Of a stretch of 64,000 bases of DNA, positions 28,269 to 37,201 are shown one piece after another. The stretch spans positions 62,001 to 126,000 of the forward strand of contig NZ_FNEM01000012.1 of the NCBI RefSeq assembly GCF_900100175.1, given 5' to 3'. Numbering within the stretch: position 1 is the stretch's first letter; every line of letters starts with the position of its first letter. Source of the DNA: Ferrimonas sediminum (lineage in GTDB: Bacteria; Pseudomonadota; Gammaproteobacteria; Enterobacterales; Shewanellaceae). Both the position numbers and the translations under genes were made by a program. The notes beneath the pieces were generated by a model that was given only the letters and a program-made list of their open reading frames with translations, did not search any database and had not been told where the DNA came from.

Positions 28269-28745
28269 TCAAGCAGATTTGGTGGTGGTACGACGGGTCG
28301 TCTTGGCCGCAGGCTTAGCGGCTACCTTTGGGGCCGCTTTCGGGGCTGCCTTGGCGGGTGCGGGTTTGGCGGCCTTGGCGGCAGCGGCTTTTTCAGCAGC
28401 CATCTTATCCACCAGCGCGGTCAGACGATCAATCTTGGTTTCCAGCTCATCCAGCTGTTCCACCTCCAACCCGGTTACCTTCTGAACCTGGCTGTGCAAC
28501 TGAGACTCAAACGCCTCTTTGGTCTGGGTTGAGGCTTCGGACACCTTCTCGACAGTCGAAGATTCCAACTCCTTACCGCGTTCCATCAGCTCGTCAAACA
28601 AGCCAAAGCCGCGTTCAGACAACTGACCAATCTCTTCGGCGCCCTTAGAGTACGCGCCCAGACCGGCCAACCAGATTTTGCGATACAGCGCTTCCTGAGC
28701 GTCTACATCAGCGGTTGCTTTTGAACCAAACAGTTTTTTTAACAT
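28269..28745 (-). CDS. PhaF-like phasin with a histone-like basic tail
   Basis: The product is 158 residues. Residues about 16-105 are a phasin domain (YRKIWLAGLGAYSKGAEEIGQL, then a coiled coil). Residues about 117-158 are an Ala-Lys-Pro-rich tail (AKPAPAKAAPKAAPKV, TTRRTTTKSA) of the histone H1 type seen in PhaF, which binds DNA and distributes granules at cell division. GGAGG precedes the ATG. It is the paralogue and operon partner of the next phasin (24-base gap). Confidence 0.9.
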   Translation of the reverse strand: MLKKLFGSKATADVDAQEALYRKIWLAGLGAYSKGAEEIGQLSERGFGLFDELMERGKELESSTVEKVSEASTQTKEAFESQLHSQVQKVTGLEVEQLDELETKIDRLTALVDKMAAEKAAAAKAAKPAPAKAAPKAAPKVAAKPAAKTTRRTTTKSA

Positions 28746-28854
28746 GGTGCCTCCACTACGGTTTAAATTGTCTTTTCACCTCTACCGTAAGCGAAGTTAT
28801 TAGAAGGAGCATTCTAATCAGTCTTTGGAAATTGAGCAGAATCAAACTAGGCAT

Positions 28855-29130
28855 CTAAATAAGCAGACCATCCAGGGTCTCTTCAATCCCCTGGCGGATC
28901 ATCGGCGCTACCGGGATCAGCACCAGTCCCAGTTTCATATCCAGTGTCACCAGTTGCGCTTCGGGAACCAGGATGCCCCTGGCGCCCATGCGGCGAAAGG
29001 TCATCCGCTCTCCCTGCCACTGCCAGCGAATCTGATACTGGCGTTGCAGATCATGAGCCATCTTCTCACTGAGATCCCGAATCCCCTGGTGTCCGAGTTG
29101 ATGCGATCGTTGGATGAAAATTGCGGTCAT
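28855..29130 (-). CDS. Polyhydroxyalkanoic acid system family protein (PHA_gran_rgn)
   Basis: The product is 91 residues from ATG 29130 (MTAIFIQRSHQLG); an ATG five codons earlier (29145) is also possible and neither has a strong ribosome site. The pattern RSHQLGHQGIRDLSEKMAHDLQ, IRWQWQGERMTFRR and the later KLGLVLIPVAPMIRQGIEETL matches the PHA_gran_rgn family (PF09650), found beside PHA granule genes and of unknown biochemical role. It is upstream of the phasins in the same direction. Confidence 0.82.
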   Translation of the reverse strand: MTAIFIQRSHQLGHQGIRDLSEKMAHDLQRQYQIRWQWQGERMTFRRMGARGILVPEAQLVTLDMKLGLVLIPVAPMIRQGIEETLDGLLI

Positions 29131-29145
29131 AAAAAGGCGATCCAT

Positions 29146-29669
29146 TAAACATCTAATAATTATTATATTAGCTTTTCGGCAATACACACCACGGTAACAA
29201 ATGCCGGTAAAAACACCAATGGTCATTTCATCGAATCCCACCCGCCGGCCAACAACCTCCCCCAACCAAAGCATTAGCCTTTTTAATTCGTATTGAATGG
29301 AAATAAATGGAGCATCTCACAGTCCGGCCAACCGGCCGTTGTCCAGGCGCCGGCATCCCCGGGTCGACACCGAGCCAGGTCGCCCAACAATGATCACCGT
29401 CATCGTCACCGGCAAAGGTGCCAGCCGGGACAGTCAGGCAGGCGGGTGAGAGTGGTACTCGCCGCTTGTCTATGCTCAGCAGATTCGAACATCTGCCCGT
29501 GCAAACCCGGTTATAGCCGTTTCTGTGTCACGATCAGCTCTCACCGCGTTAAACCTGAGCGCTCACCTTAAATCAACCAAAAACCCAACAAGTAAGAACA
29601 TGGTTACAATATCGATTACATGGCGTAATTTTGGTAAAACCTTAAAAAAGCGCCCTTAAGCCCCGGTAA
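29146..29669. other. Intergenic region without a recognisable gene
   Basis: This 524-base gap lies between the storage-lipid locus and the integrase-like gene, both read on the minus strand. It contains a short palindrome (CCGGCCAACCGGCC near 29324). A 92-codon plus-strand frame is present but its composition (His/Arg/Gln-rich, no ribosome site) does not look coding. Confidence 0.5.
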
Positions 29670-30899
29670 TCAATCACTTCGCCTTTGGATGTGTAGCCTT
29701 TTGACCCACAGCATCAAACAGTCATTGTGCTGTTCCAAAACCGCCTTGACCGGCCTGCCGGAAGACTGCGGCCAGCGCGGCGAGTCGACCACCTTACCCT
29801 GCTCTGCCAGCCAGTGGCGGCTTAGCCGCTCCAGGCCACTGGCAGTAAACTGGTCCGGAAGGCCCAGGCTGGACCTCATCTTTTGCATTAGTTTTGCTGG
29901 GTAATGGTGTGGCACGGCTTTGTCGCCATCGCTGTGGCTGGGGAACACCCAGGCGCTGGGTCCGGCACTGCGCTGACGACGCTTTAACAGCTCCAGGGTC
30001 GGCGCCGATAGCGGCATCACTTTCATCTCCTTACCCTGGCCCACCTGAGCCCATCCGGCCTGCCAGTCGATGCCCTCCCATTTCAGCTGACACCAAAATG
30101 CAAAGCTGCCGAGGTTGGTTAACTGCAGCTGCAGAATCAGCTTGAGCGGATCGTTATCGTCAAGGGCATTGACCTGTCGCAGGTATCGACCCACGTGGGG
30201 CCAGCCAATCTGAGCGGTATGACGCTCACTCCGGGCCACCTGAATCTGCTCAAAGGGACAGGCCAGGGTCGGCGGTAACCAGCCCTGCTCCACTTCGTCA
30301 CACAAGCCCCGCCCCACCCGGTAGAAGCGGCGCATCAACGCCAGCCGTTGTCGGGCACCGCTCTCCTGTGGCCGAACCACCTGCAGAGCCTGATCCGGAC
30401 TCAGGCTGTCCGCCGCCAGCTCTCCCAGTTCATCGCCAAGCCAACGCTCCAGCTGCTGACGCTCCCGCCGCCACTGGGGCCGGTGCTGGCGCCCATAGTG
30501 GTCGATGTACCGAGTAATGGCCTGATTGAGGGTCAGCGACGGCTCGGACTGCGGCGGCTCCGTCAGGGCGAGGCGTTGTGCCTCCCAGGCGGCAATCGCG
30601 GCGGCCCGATCCATCTGCGGGTAGTAGCCCAGAGTCATTTGGCGGGTACTGCGGGCCCCCTCGGGAGTGTATCGGTACACCCAGCGACGGGTGTGCTTGC
30701 CCACTTTAAAGATCAGGCCAGGGTAATCCGCCTCGTTGATGTCGCTGTCGGCGTGTTGATAGCCTCGCTGGCTGCTCTGGCCTTCGATGTCGGCTATCGC
30801 CTGCTTGATCACCGCCTGTACCCGGCCGCGAACGCCGGTGGCCAGGCATTGATCCAGCAACGCCAGAACCTGTTGCTTAGGCGACATCTTGATGCTCAT
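29670..30899 (-). CDS. Integrase-like protein with degenerate tyrosine-recombinase site
   Basis: The product is 409 residues. Residues about 55-110 resemble the arm-type DNA-binding domain of P4-like integrases (GLIFKVGKHTRRWVYRY, QMTLGYYPQMDRAAAIA). A SAM-like core-binding domain and a catalytic-like domain follow. The expected active site is not intact: the first arginine region reads LTNLGSFAFWCQLKWEGID instead of TGxRxxE, the HxxR box reads SGLERLSRHW, and no plausible C-terminal tyrosine is seen. It is probably a domesticated DNA-binding protein or an integrase relic. AAGGAA precedes the ATG. No phage genes flank it, and GC content is that of the core genome. Confidence 0.75.
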   Translation of the reverse strand: MSIKMSPKQQVLALLDQCLATGVRGRVQAVIKQAIADIEGQSSQRGYQHADSDINEADYPGLIFKVGKHTRRWVYRYTPEGARSTRQMTLGYYPQMDRAAAIAAWEAQRLALTEPPQSEPSLTLNQAITRYIDHYGRQHRPQWRRERQQLERWLGDELGELAADSLSPDQALQVVRPQESGARQRLALMRRFYRVGRGLCDEVEQGWLPPTLACPFEQIQVARSERHTAQIGWPHVGRYLRQVNALDDNDPLKLILQLQLTNLGSFAFWCQLKWEGIDWQAGWAQVGQGKEMKVMPLSAPTLELLKRRQRSAGPSAWVFPSHSDGDKAVPHHYPAKLMQKMRSSLGLPDQFTASGLERLSRHWLAEQGKVVDSPRWPQSSGRPVKAVLEQHNDCLMLWVKRLHIQRRSD

Positions 30900-31021
30900 C
30901 GCTGTTCCTTATGCAATTATTGCCCATGCCAGTCACAGCCTGGGCGGGACTCAGTGGTGGCCGCACACCGACCGTGGTAATCTCAGCATTCCAGTAACCA
31001 TAACGATAATATGGACAAAGA

Positions 31022-32878
31022 ATGTTTAAAAAATCATTAATTTGCGCAACCTTTTTGGTTGCGTGCGCCGGTGGCACCACCGCGGTCGCCAGCAGCGATT
31101 CCCAGCAAAACTGGGATCTGACGCCTTTGTATACAGATTGGCAGCAGTGGCAGCAACAGAAAGAGACTCTGACCCGGGACATGCAGCAGCTGGCCCAGTT
31201 TAAAGGTCAACTGGGCAGCGGTGCCGGTCAACTGGCCGACGCATTGGATCTCTATTATGACCTGGCCAAAACCCTATCCCAACTGTCGGTGTATGCCAAC
31301 CTTAATGCCGACACCGATCTCCGTAACTCCGACAACGGCGCAAAACGCCAGTCGATGAACATGTTATCCAATCAGTTCGATCAGGTCAGCGCGTTCATCA
31401 AGCCGGAGCTTATCGCGCTTGGCGACGCCAGCGTCGAAGCGATGATCAAACAGGAACCGCGGCTGCAGCCTTACCGCTTCCCGTTGCAGGACATCCTCAG
31501 GGCCAAGGATCACACCCTGAGCCCGCAAACCGAGCAGATCATGGCGGCCACCGGTGCCCTGACCGGCAGCCCGTACTCCAGCTACGCCACCTTTACCAAC
31601 GCCGAACTGCCCTGGCCACAGGTGGAGCTCGACGGTGACAGCGTCACCCTGAACCAGGCCAACTACGCCAAGTACCGCAGCCATGGTGATCGGGCAGTAC
31701 GCCAGCAGGCGTTTGATCAGTTCTTTGGTACCCTCAGCCAGTACCGCCGTACCATCGCCTCAATGCTGGACGCCAACGTCAAAGCGGACGTGTTCAATGC
31801 CCAGAGCCGCCATTATGACAGCGCCCTGGAGTCGGCTCTGGCACAGGACAACATTCCGGTCGAGGTCTACAACGCCCTGGTGGACACCACCAACGCCAAC
31901 CTCGATACCCTGCAGCGTTACCTGAAACTGCGGGCCCGCCTGCTGAAGCTGGAAGACCAGCAGTATTTCGACATCTACACCCCGGTGGTCAAAGCCACCC
32001 GCAGCTACCCCATCGACACCGGCATTCAGATGATGCTGGACTCGCTGGCGCCGATGGGCGAAAGCTACGTCAACAACATTCGCATCGGCCTGAAGCAGCG
32101 CTGGATGGATACCTATCCTAAAACCGGCAAGCGCTCCGGTGCCTACATGAGTGGCAGCGCCTACGACGTTCATCCATATGTACTGATGAACTACAACGAC
32201 GACTACTCATCGGTGTCGACCCTGACCCACGAGTGGGGCCACGCTAACCACTCGGTGTTCGCCAACGGCGCCCAGCCTTACTCCACTGCCGCCTACGCCA
32301 CCTTCACCGCCGAGATCGCCTCCACCTTCCAGGAGCACCTGCTGACCGACTATGCCCTGGCCAACGCCAAGGACGACGCCGAAAAGCTGTACTTCCTGGG
32401 CCAGACTCTGGAGACCTTCCGCGGCACCTTCTTCCGGCAGACCATGTTCGCCGAGTTCGAGCGGGCCATTCACGAAACCGTCGAGTCCGGTGAGCCCCTG
32501 AGTGACACCAAAGCCTCAGCGCTGTTTCTCGACCTGCTGCGCCGCTACCATGGCCATGACCAGGGGGTGATGACCATCGACGAAGACTACGGCATTGAGT
32601 GGGCCTACGTGCCGCACTTCTACTACAACTTCTACGTCTACCAGTACGCCACCTCCATCGCTGCCTCGGCGGCCTTTGCCGATGAAGTGCTCAGTGGCGA
32701 CCGCGCCGCCTACGATCGCTACCTGGCCCTGCTGAAATCCGGTGGTAGTGATTACCCTTACGATCTGGTGAAGCGCGCCGGTGTCGACCTGGCCACCGCG
32801 GCACCCTATGAAGCGATATTTGCCCGCATGAACCGCCTGATGGATGAGATGGAAATCATTCTCAACCGCCAGCCATAA
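31022..32878 (+). CDS. pepF: M3-family oligoendopeptidase F, exported
   Basis: The product is 618 residues with a hydrophobic N-terminus (KSLICATFLVACAGGTTAVAS) that holds both a signal-peptidase site (AVA-S) and a lipobox-like LVAC at Cys15; which one is used is open. The zinc site is HEWGH at residues 403-407, in the segment TLTHEWGHANHSVF. It cleaves short peptides, here outside the cytoplasm. The gene is a single unit with its own terminator, divergent from the integrase-like gene. Confidence 0.9.
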   Translation: MFKKSLICATFLVACAGGTTAVASSDSQQNWDLTPLYTDWQQWQQQKETLTRDMQQLAQFKGQLGSGAGQLADALDLYYDLAKTLSQLSVYANLNADTDLRNSDNGAKRQSMNMLSNQFDQVSAFIKPELIALGDASVEAMIKQEPRLQPYRFPLQDILRAKDHTLSPQTEQIMAATGALTGSPYSSYATFTNAELPWPQVELDGDSVTLNQANYAKYRSHGDRAVRQQAFDQFFGTLSQYRRTIASMLDANVKADVFNAQSRHYDSALESALAQDNIPVEVYNALVDTTNANLDTLQRYLKLRARLLKLEDQQYFDIYTPVVKATRSYPIDTGIQMMLDSLAPMGESYVNNIRIGLKQRWMDTYPKTGKRSGAYMSGSAYDVHPYVLMNYNDDYSSVSTLTHEWGHANHSVFANGAQPYSTAAYATFTAEIASTFQEHLLTDYALANAKDDAEKLYFLGQTLETFRGTFFRQTMFAEFERAIHETVESGEPLSDTKASALFLDLLRRYHGHDQGVMTIDEDYGIEWAYVPHFYYNFYVYQYATSIAASAAFADEVLSGDRAAYDRYLALLKSGGSDYPYDLVKRAGVDLATAAPYEAIFARMNRLMDEMEIILNRQP

Positions 32879-32898
32879 CGTCAACTTTTTGACTGGTC

Positions 32899-32927
32899 AA
32901 AAAGGGAGCAAACGCTCCCTTTTTTTG
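32899..32927 (+). terminator. Terminator after the oligoendopeptidase gene
   Basis: AAAGGGAGC-AAAC-GCTCCCTTT with flanking A and T runs, ending in seven T. Confidence 0.9.
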
Positions 32928-33235
32928 TTATCAGAATCGCGATTATTGGATCAGAATGTTCACAAAGATCTAACCACAGCCCCAGAGCGCGGCAGCCCTA
33001 GGGGTGAATTGGGTTTTCCACAAGCTGAACTCCGTCCACTAAAATGGCGGTGACTAACCGGCGTCAGAGTCAATCACTTTTTTATTACAAAGAAACAGCA
33101 GCGGTCGCTGACTCTCTATCCAACACACACAAACGAGAAACACAAGAGACACAAACTCGTTACTTAACCAAAACCTGATCTTCGCCAATGGATCACAAAA
33201 AACCAACGCTTGCCAAATTCCGCTTGGGGAACTTT

Positions 33236-33334
33236 TTGATCAGGATCAATTTAATGGCCACGAATTTAGCGCCTAATATGCGACGTCCATCCTACATATA
33301 GGTCATAATTGAATCGACACACCAAGATGTTGTG
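33236..33334 (+). promoter_or_regulatory. nrdD promoter: FNR site, -10 element and NrdR boxes
   Basis: TTGATCAGGATCAA (33236-33249) is a perfect FNR consensus site centred at 33242.5. TAATAT at 33274-33279 makes a -10 element that would place the transcription start near 33284, so the site sits at about -41.5, the class II activation position. ATCCTACATATAGGTC (33289-33304) resembles an NrdR box and a weaker CACCAAGATGTTGTG lies at 33320-33334, about 31 bases on. This fits anaerobic induction by FNR with NrdR repression. The remainder of the 32931-33374 leader shows no gene. Confidence 0.7.
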
Positions 33335-33374
33335 CCTGTCAAGACCGAAAACACAAATTTAAGGAAATTTTGTC

Positions 33375-35492
33375 ATGCCAGTTGTGATTAAGCGAGACGG
33401 TTGCCATGTCCCTTTTGATAGCGCAAGGATTTGCGAAGCTATCAGCCGGGCTGCGCTGGCTGCCGACGTCAAAGACGACGATTACGCAGGGCGGGTAGCC
33501 CAAACCATTGAACTCGAGCTGGCGGAGTTGCAACAGGTCAACATTGACGAAATTCAGCAGATGGTGGAAAACCATCTGATGGCGGGCCCCTATAAGGCCG
33601 TGGCCCGAGCCTACATCGAGTACCGCCACGATCGCGACATCGCCCGGGAGACCAACAGCCGCCTGAATCGCGAGATTCGCGGCCTGGTGGATCAGAGCAA
33701 CGCGGCGCTGCTGCATGAGAACGCCAACAAAGACTCCAAGGTGATTCCGACCCAACGCGACCTGTTGGCCGGCATCGTCGCCAAGCACTACGCCACCCGC
33801 CACATTCTGCCCCGTGACGTGGTCAAGGCCCACGAGAGTGGCGAGATCCACTACCACGATCTCGACTACGCGCCGTTCTTCCCGATGTTCAACTGCATGC
33901 TGATCGATCTGCAAGGCATGCTGACCGGTGGCTTCAAGATGGGTAACGCCGAGATCGACGTGCCAAAGTCCATCTCCACCGCGACCGCCGTCACCGCCCA
34001 GATCATCGCCCAGGTGGCCAGCCACATCTACGGTGGCACCACCATCAACCGCATCGATGAGATTCTGGCCCCCTACGTCACCAAGAGCTACGAGAAGCAC
34101 CTTGAGGTAGGTGAAGAGTGGCAGGTGGCCGATGCCGAAGCCTACGCCCGAGCCCGCACCGAGAAGGAGTGTTACGACGCATTCCAGAGCCTGGAGTACG
34201 AGGTCAACACCCTGCACACCGCCAACGGCCAGACCCCGTTCGTGACCTTCGGCTTTGGCCTGGGCACCAGCTGGCAGTGTCGCCTGATTCAGCAGTCGAT
34301 CCTCAAAGTACGGATGGTCGGCCTGGGCAAGAACCGTAAGACGCCGGTGTTCCCCAAGCTGGTGTTCGCCATTAAAGATGGCCTCAACCACAAGTCCGGC
34401 GACGCCAACTACGACATCAAACAACTGGCGCTGGAGTGTTCCACCAAGCGGATGTACCCGGACATTCTCAACTACGACAAAGTGGTCGAGGTCACCGGCT
34501 CCTTCAAGACCCCCATGGGCTGTCGCAGCTTCCTGTCCGCCTACGAAGAGAATGGCGAACTGATCCACGAAGGCCGCAACAACCTGGGCGTGGTCAGCCT
34601 GAACCTGCCGCGCATCGCCATCGAAGCCAAGGGATCAGAAACCCGCTTCTTCGAACTGCTGGATGATCGCCTGGCCATCGCCAAGAAGGCCCTGATGACC
34701 CGCATCGACCGCCTCGAAGGGGTCAAGGCCCGGGTGGCACCGATCCTGTATATGGAAGGCGCCTGTGGCGTGCGTCTACAGCCTGACGACGACATCAGCG
34801 AGATCTTTAAGAACGGCCGAGCCTCCATCTCTCTGGGTTACATCGGCCTGCACGAAACCGTGAACGCCCTGTACGGCACCGAAGAGCACCTGTACGACTC
34901 CAAGGAACTGCGTGCCCGTGCCCTGACCATCGTCGAGCGTCTGCGCGCCGCCACCGACGCCTGGAAGGCCCAAACCGGTTACGGCTTCAGCCTCTACAGC
35001 ACGCCCAGTGAGAACCTGTGCACCCGCTTCTGTAAGATTGACCAGCGCTATTACGGCGTGGTGGAAGGGGTCAACGACAAGGGCTACTACACCAACAGCT
35101 TCCACCTGGATGTGGAGAAGAACGTCAACCCCTACGACAAGATTGACTTCGAGAAGCCCTACCCGTCCATCGCCAACGGCGGCTTCATCTGCTATGGCGA
35201 GTACCCCAACATGCAGCACAACGTCGAAGCGCTGGAAGACGTTTGGGACTATGCCTACCAGCATGTGCCTTACTACGGTACCAACACCCCCATCGACGAG
35301 TGCTACGAGTGCGGCTTTACCGGTGAGTTCGAGTGCACCTCCAAAGGCTTTACCTGCCCGAAATGCGGCAACCACGATCCGTCCAAGGTGTCGGTGACCC
35401 GTCGGGTCTGCGGTTACCTGGGTAGCCCGGACGCGCGTCCTTTCAACGAAGGGAAGCAGGAAGAGGTAAAACGCCGGGTCAAACACCTGTAA
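33375..35492 (+). CDS. nrdD: Anaerobic ribonucleoside-triphosphate reductase
   Basis: This is a class III, glycyl-radical ribonucleotide reductase of 705 residues. An N-terminal ATP-cone (about residues 1-95) precedes the catalytic barrel. Near the C-terminus four cysteines (CYECGF and CPKCGNH) form the zinc site, and the radical glycine is Gly680 in RRVCGYLGSPDARP. It works without oxygen and needs NrdG for activation. AAGGAAATTTTGTC precedes the ATG. Confidence 0.98.
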   Translation: MPVVIKRDGCHVPFDSARICEAISRAALAADVKDDDYAGRVAQTIELELAELQQVNIDEIQQMVENHLMAGPYKAVARAYIEYRHDRDIARETNSRLNREIRGLVDQSNAALLHENANKDSKVIPTQRDLLAGIVAKHYATRHILPRDVVKAHESGEIHYHDLDYAPFFPMFNCMLIDLQGMLTGGFKMGNAEIDVPKSISTATAVTAQIIAQVASHIYGGTTINRIDEILAPYVTKSYEKHLEVGEEWQVADAEAYARARTEKECYDAFQSLEYEVNTLHTANGQTPFVTFGFGLGTSWQCRLIQQSILKVRMVGLGKNRKTPVFPKLVFAIKDGLNHKSGDANYDIKQLALECSTKRMYPDILNYDKVVEVTGSFKTPMGCRSFLSAYEENGELIHEGRNNLGVVSLNLPRIAIEAKGSETRFFELLDDRLAIAKKALMTRIDRLEGVKARVAPILYMEGACGVRLQPDDDISEIFKNGRASISLGYIGLHETVNALYGTEEHLYDSKELRARALTIVERLRAATDAWKAQTGYGFSLYSTPSENLCTRFCKIDQRYYGVVEGVNDKGYYTNSFHLDVEKNVNPYDKIDFEKPYPSIANGGFICYGEYPNMQHNVEALEDVWDYAYQHVPYYGTNTPIDECYECGFTGEFECTSKGFTCPKCGNHDPSKVSVTRRVCGYLGSPDARPFNEGKQEEVKRRVKHL

Positions 35493-35510
35493 TCGTTACG
35501 CAGCAGTAAC

Positions 35511-35535
35511 AAAAAGGGGCTGCGGCCCCTTTTTT
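35511..35535 (+). terminator. Terminator-like hairpin between nrdD and nrdG
   Basis: AAAAGGGGC-TGC-GGCCCCTTTTTT lies 19 bases after the nrdD stop and 13 bases before the nrdG start. It should attenuate transcription into nrdG, giving less activase than reductase. Confidence 0.8.
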
Positions 35536-35547
35536 AGTGAGGCAAGC

Positions 35548-36048
35548 ATGAATTATCACAAGTACCACAGCGTCGACGTCGTCAACGGGCCGGGCACCCG
35601 CTGCACCCTGTTTGTGTCCGGGTGTGAGCACCAATGCAAGGGCTGCTACAACCAGAGCACCCAGCGTCTGGACTCCGGCCACCCCTTTCCCGAGGCGCTG
35701 GCGGATCGCATCATCGAGGATCTGTCCGACAGCCGCATTCCACGGCGCGGACTGACCCTGTCCGGTGGCGACCCGCTGCACCCGGCCAACGTCGAGGATG
35801 TGCTGGCGCTGGTGACCCGGGTCCATACTGAGTGCCCGGACAAAGACATCTGGTGCTGGACCGGCTATCGGCTGGATGAGCTCACTCCCCATCAACAACA
35901 ACTGTTGCCCTATCTGGACGTACTGGTGGACGGCCGCTTCGAACAGGAACTGGCCGATCCGTCACTGCGGTACCGGGGCAGCAGCAACCAGGTGGTACAC
36001 CGCCTGTCTGAACGGGCCAAGGCCAGCGTCCCCCGCATCAACGACTGA
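35548..36048 (+). CDS. nrdG: Anaerobic ribonucleotide reductase activating protein
   Basis: This radical SAM activase (166 residues) forms the glycyl radical on NrdD. The 4Fe-4S motif is C26-x3-C30-x2-C33 (CEHQCKGC), followed by the GGDP motif in LTLSGGDPLHP. GAGGCAAGC precedes the ATG. It is encoded 55 bases after nrdD with a hairpin between. Confidence 0.96.
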   Translation: MNYHKYHSVDVVNGPGTRCTLFVSGCEHQCKGCYNQSTQRLDSGHPFPEALADRIIEDLSDSRIPRRGLTLSGGDPLHPANVEDVLALVTRVHTECPDKDIWCWTGYRLDELTPHQQQLLPYLDVLVDGRFEQELADPSLRYRGSSNQVVHRLSERAKASVPRIND

Positions 36049-36051
36049 ACC

Positions 36052-36870
36052 CTAGCCCAGGCCGCCCAGAGACACCCGGGCGGCCTGGCGCACCAGGTTT
36101 GCTTTACTGATGTTGTAGAAACTCACCTTCGCCAACCAATCTTCCGGCCCCAGCAGACGCCGGACCATCTCCTGCTCATCCAGTCCCTGTTGACGCAGAT
36201 GCCGCGCATGGGTACACAACTGCTTGAGATTCTCCAGCTTGTCCGCCAGTGCCCGATGTCCCTGCTCGACGATGCCTCGGTGGGGGCAAAACACCACCTC
36301 AAACTCCAGCTGCAACACATTGTAAATGCTGTGCATCAACAACTGCAGATCCTCATCGGCACGCAGGTAACGCAGTGATCTGGAGATGTAGAGATCGCCG
36401 CTGAACAACCAGCCCCGCTCACGCCAGTGAAAGCAGGTGAGATCCTTGGCATGGCCCGGAGTCGCTACCGCGGTCAGGATGCCGCCCCCCACCAGAGGCA
36501 CCCGCAGCGGCAACGGCTCGGTCTGCACCGGATAGGGCCGGCCCCAGATAAAACGCTGAATCGGCGGGGTGCGATAACCCGACGCCAGCTTGGCCCGACC
36601 CAACTCCGGCGCCTGGGGGGTTAAACCGAAGCGGTGAGCGATGCGGGCGGCATTACCGCTGTGGTCTTCATGATGATGGGTCAGCAGCAGCTGCCGCGGC
36701 GGACGGGTATCGAGGAAGCGGCGCACCGACGACCACTGGTTGCTGGGGCCGGTATCGATGACGGTGTCGCCAATGCGATAGACCACAAACGTGGTGTTGA
36801 TGCCGCGATTGAGCCGCCCCACCCTGGCCCCTTCGACGCCCTGATACTCAACCTGTTGTCGTATTGGCAT
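36052..36870 (-). CDS. Metallo-beta-lactamase-fold hydrolase
   Basis: The product is 272 residues from ATG 36870, which has GAGGGG just upstream; a longer frame from 36885 lacks support. The metal motif HxHxDH is at residues 65-70 (HHHEDH), with TPGHAKD and FSGDLYIS supplying further ligands. The C-terminal helical domain (about 200-272) is of the type seen in glyoxalase II-like and RNase-like members. There is no signal peptide. The substrate is unknown. It is convergent with nrdG (three-base gap). Confidence 0.85.
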   Translation of the reverse strand: MPIRQQVEYQGVEGARVGRLNRGINTTFVVYRIGDTVIDTGPSNQWSSVRRFLDTRPPRQLLLTHHHEDHSGNAARIAHRFGLTPQAPELGRAKLASGYRTPPIQRFIWGRPYPVQTEPLPLRVPLVGGGILTAVATPGHAKDLTCFHWRERGWLFSGDLYISRSLRYLRADEDLQLLMHSIYNVLQLEFEVVFCPHRGIVEQGHRALADKLENLKQLCTHARHLRQQGLDEQEMVRRLLGPEDWLAKVSFYNISKANLVRQAARVSLGGLG

Positions 36871-37201
36871 AGCCCCTCGGTCCAAATTGGCTGTTGTTCC
36901 GCTCCATCACCGGCTGCGGCGCCTGATGGACGCCGCCACAGCCGGTGTAACGGTGATCATCCTGATGCCGTTGCCGGAACATTGAATCCGTGTCAGTCAC
37001 TGTGCAAGCTAACAAAGGGGTCAAAAACAAGCAAGCGCTTGGCCAATTTGCCGGGACGAGACGGCCTGGATGAGTGTCGCAGTGATTCGATGCCGAGACT
37101 CCCCCGGCCAGCCGCAACCACACAGCCCCCGTTCCGGCCGCCATAACGACAAAGACCGCCGGTTGGCGGTCTTCAAACTCTGAGGGTTACTCACCGGGGG
37201 G
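36871..37201. other. Intergenic region; contains a terminator-like hairpin
   Basis: No convincing gene lies in these 331 bases. AAAGACCGCC-GGTT-GGCGGTCTT (37151-37173), with a weak U-tract on the minus strand, probably ends transcription of the membrane-protein gene at 37202. Confidence 0.55.

Noticed and set aside
29293-29571. 92-codon plus-strand gene
   Set aside because: Composition is dominated by His, Arg, Gln and Pro, and there is no ribosome site or recognisable domain.
29670-30899. Prophage or genomic island integrase
   Set aside because: No phage or island genes, no att duplication and no base-composition change are seen around it, and the active site looks lost.
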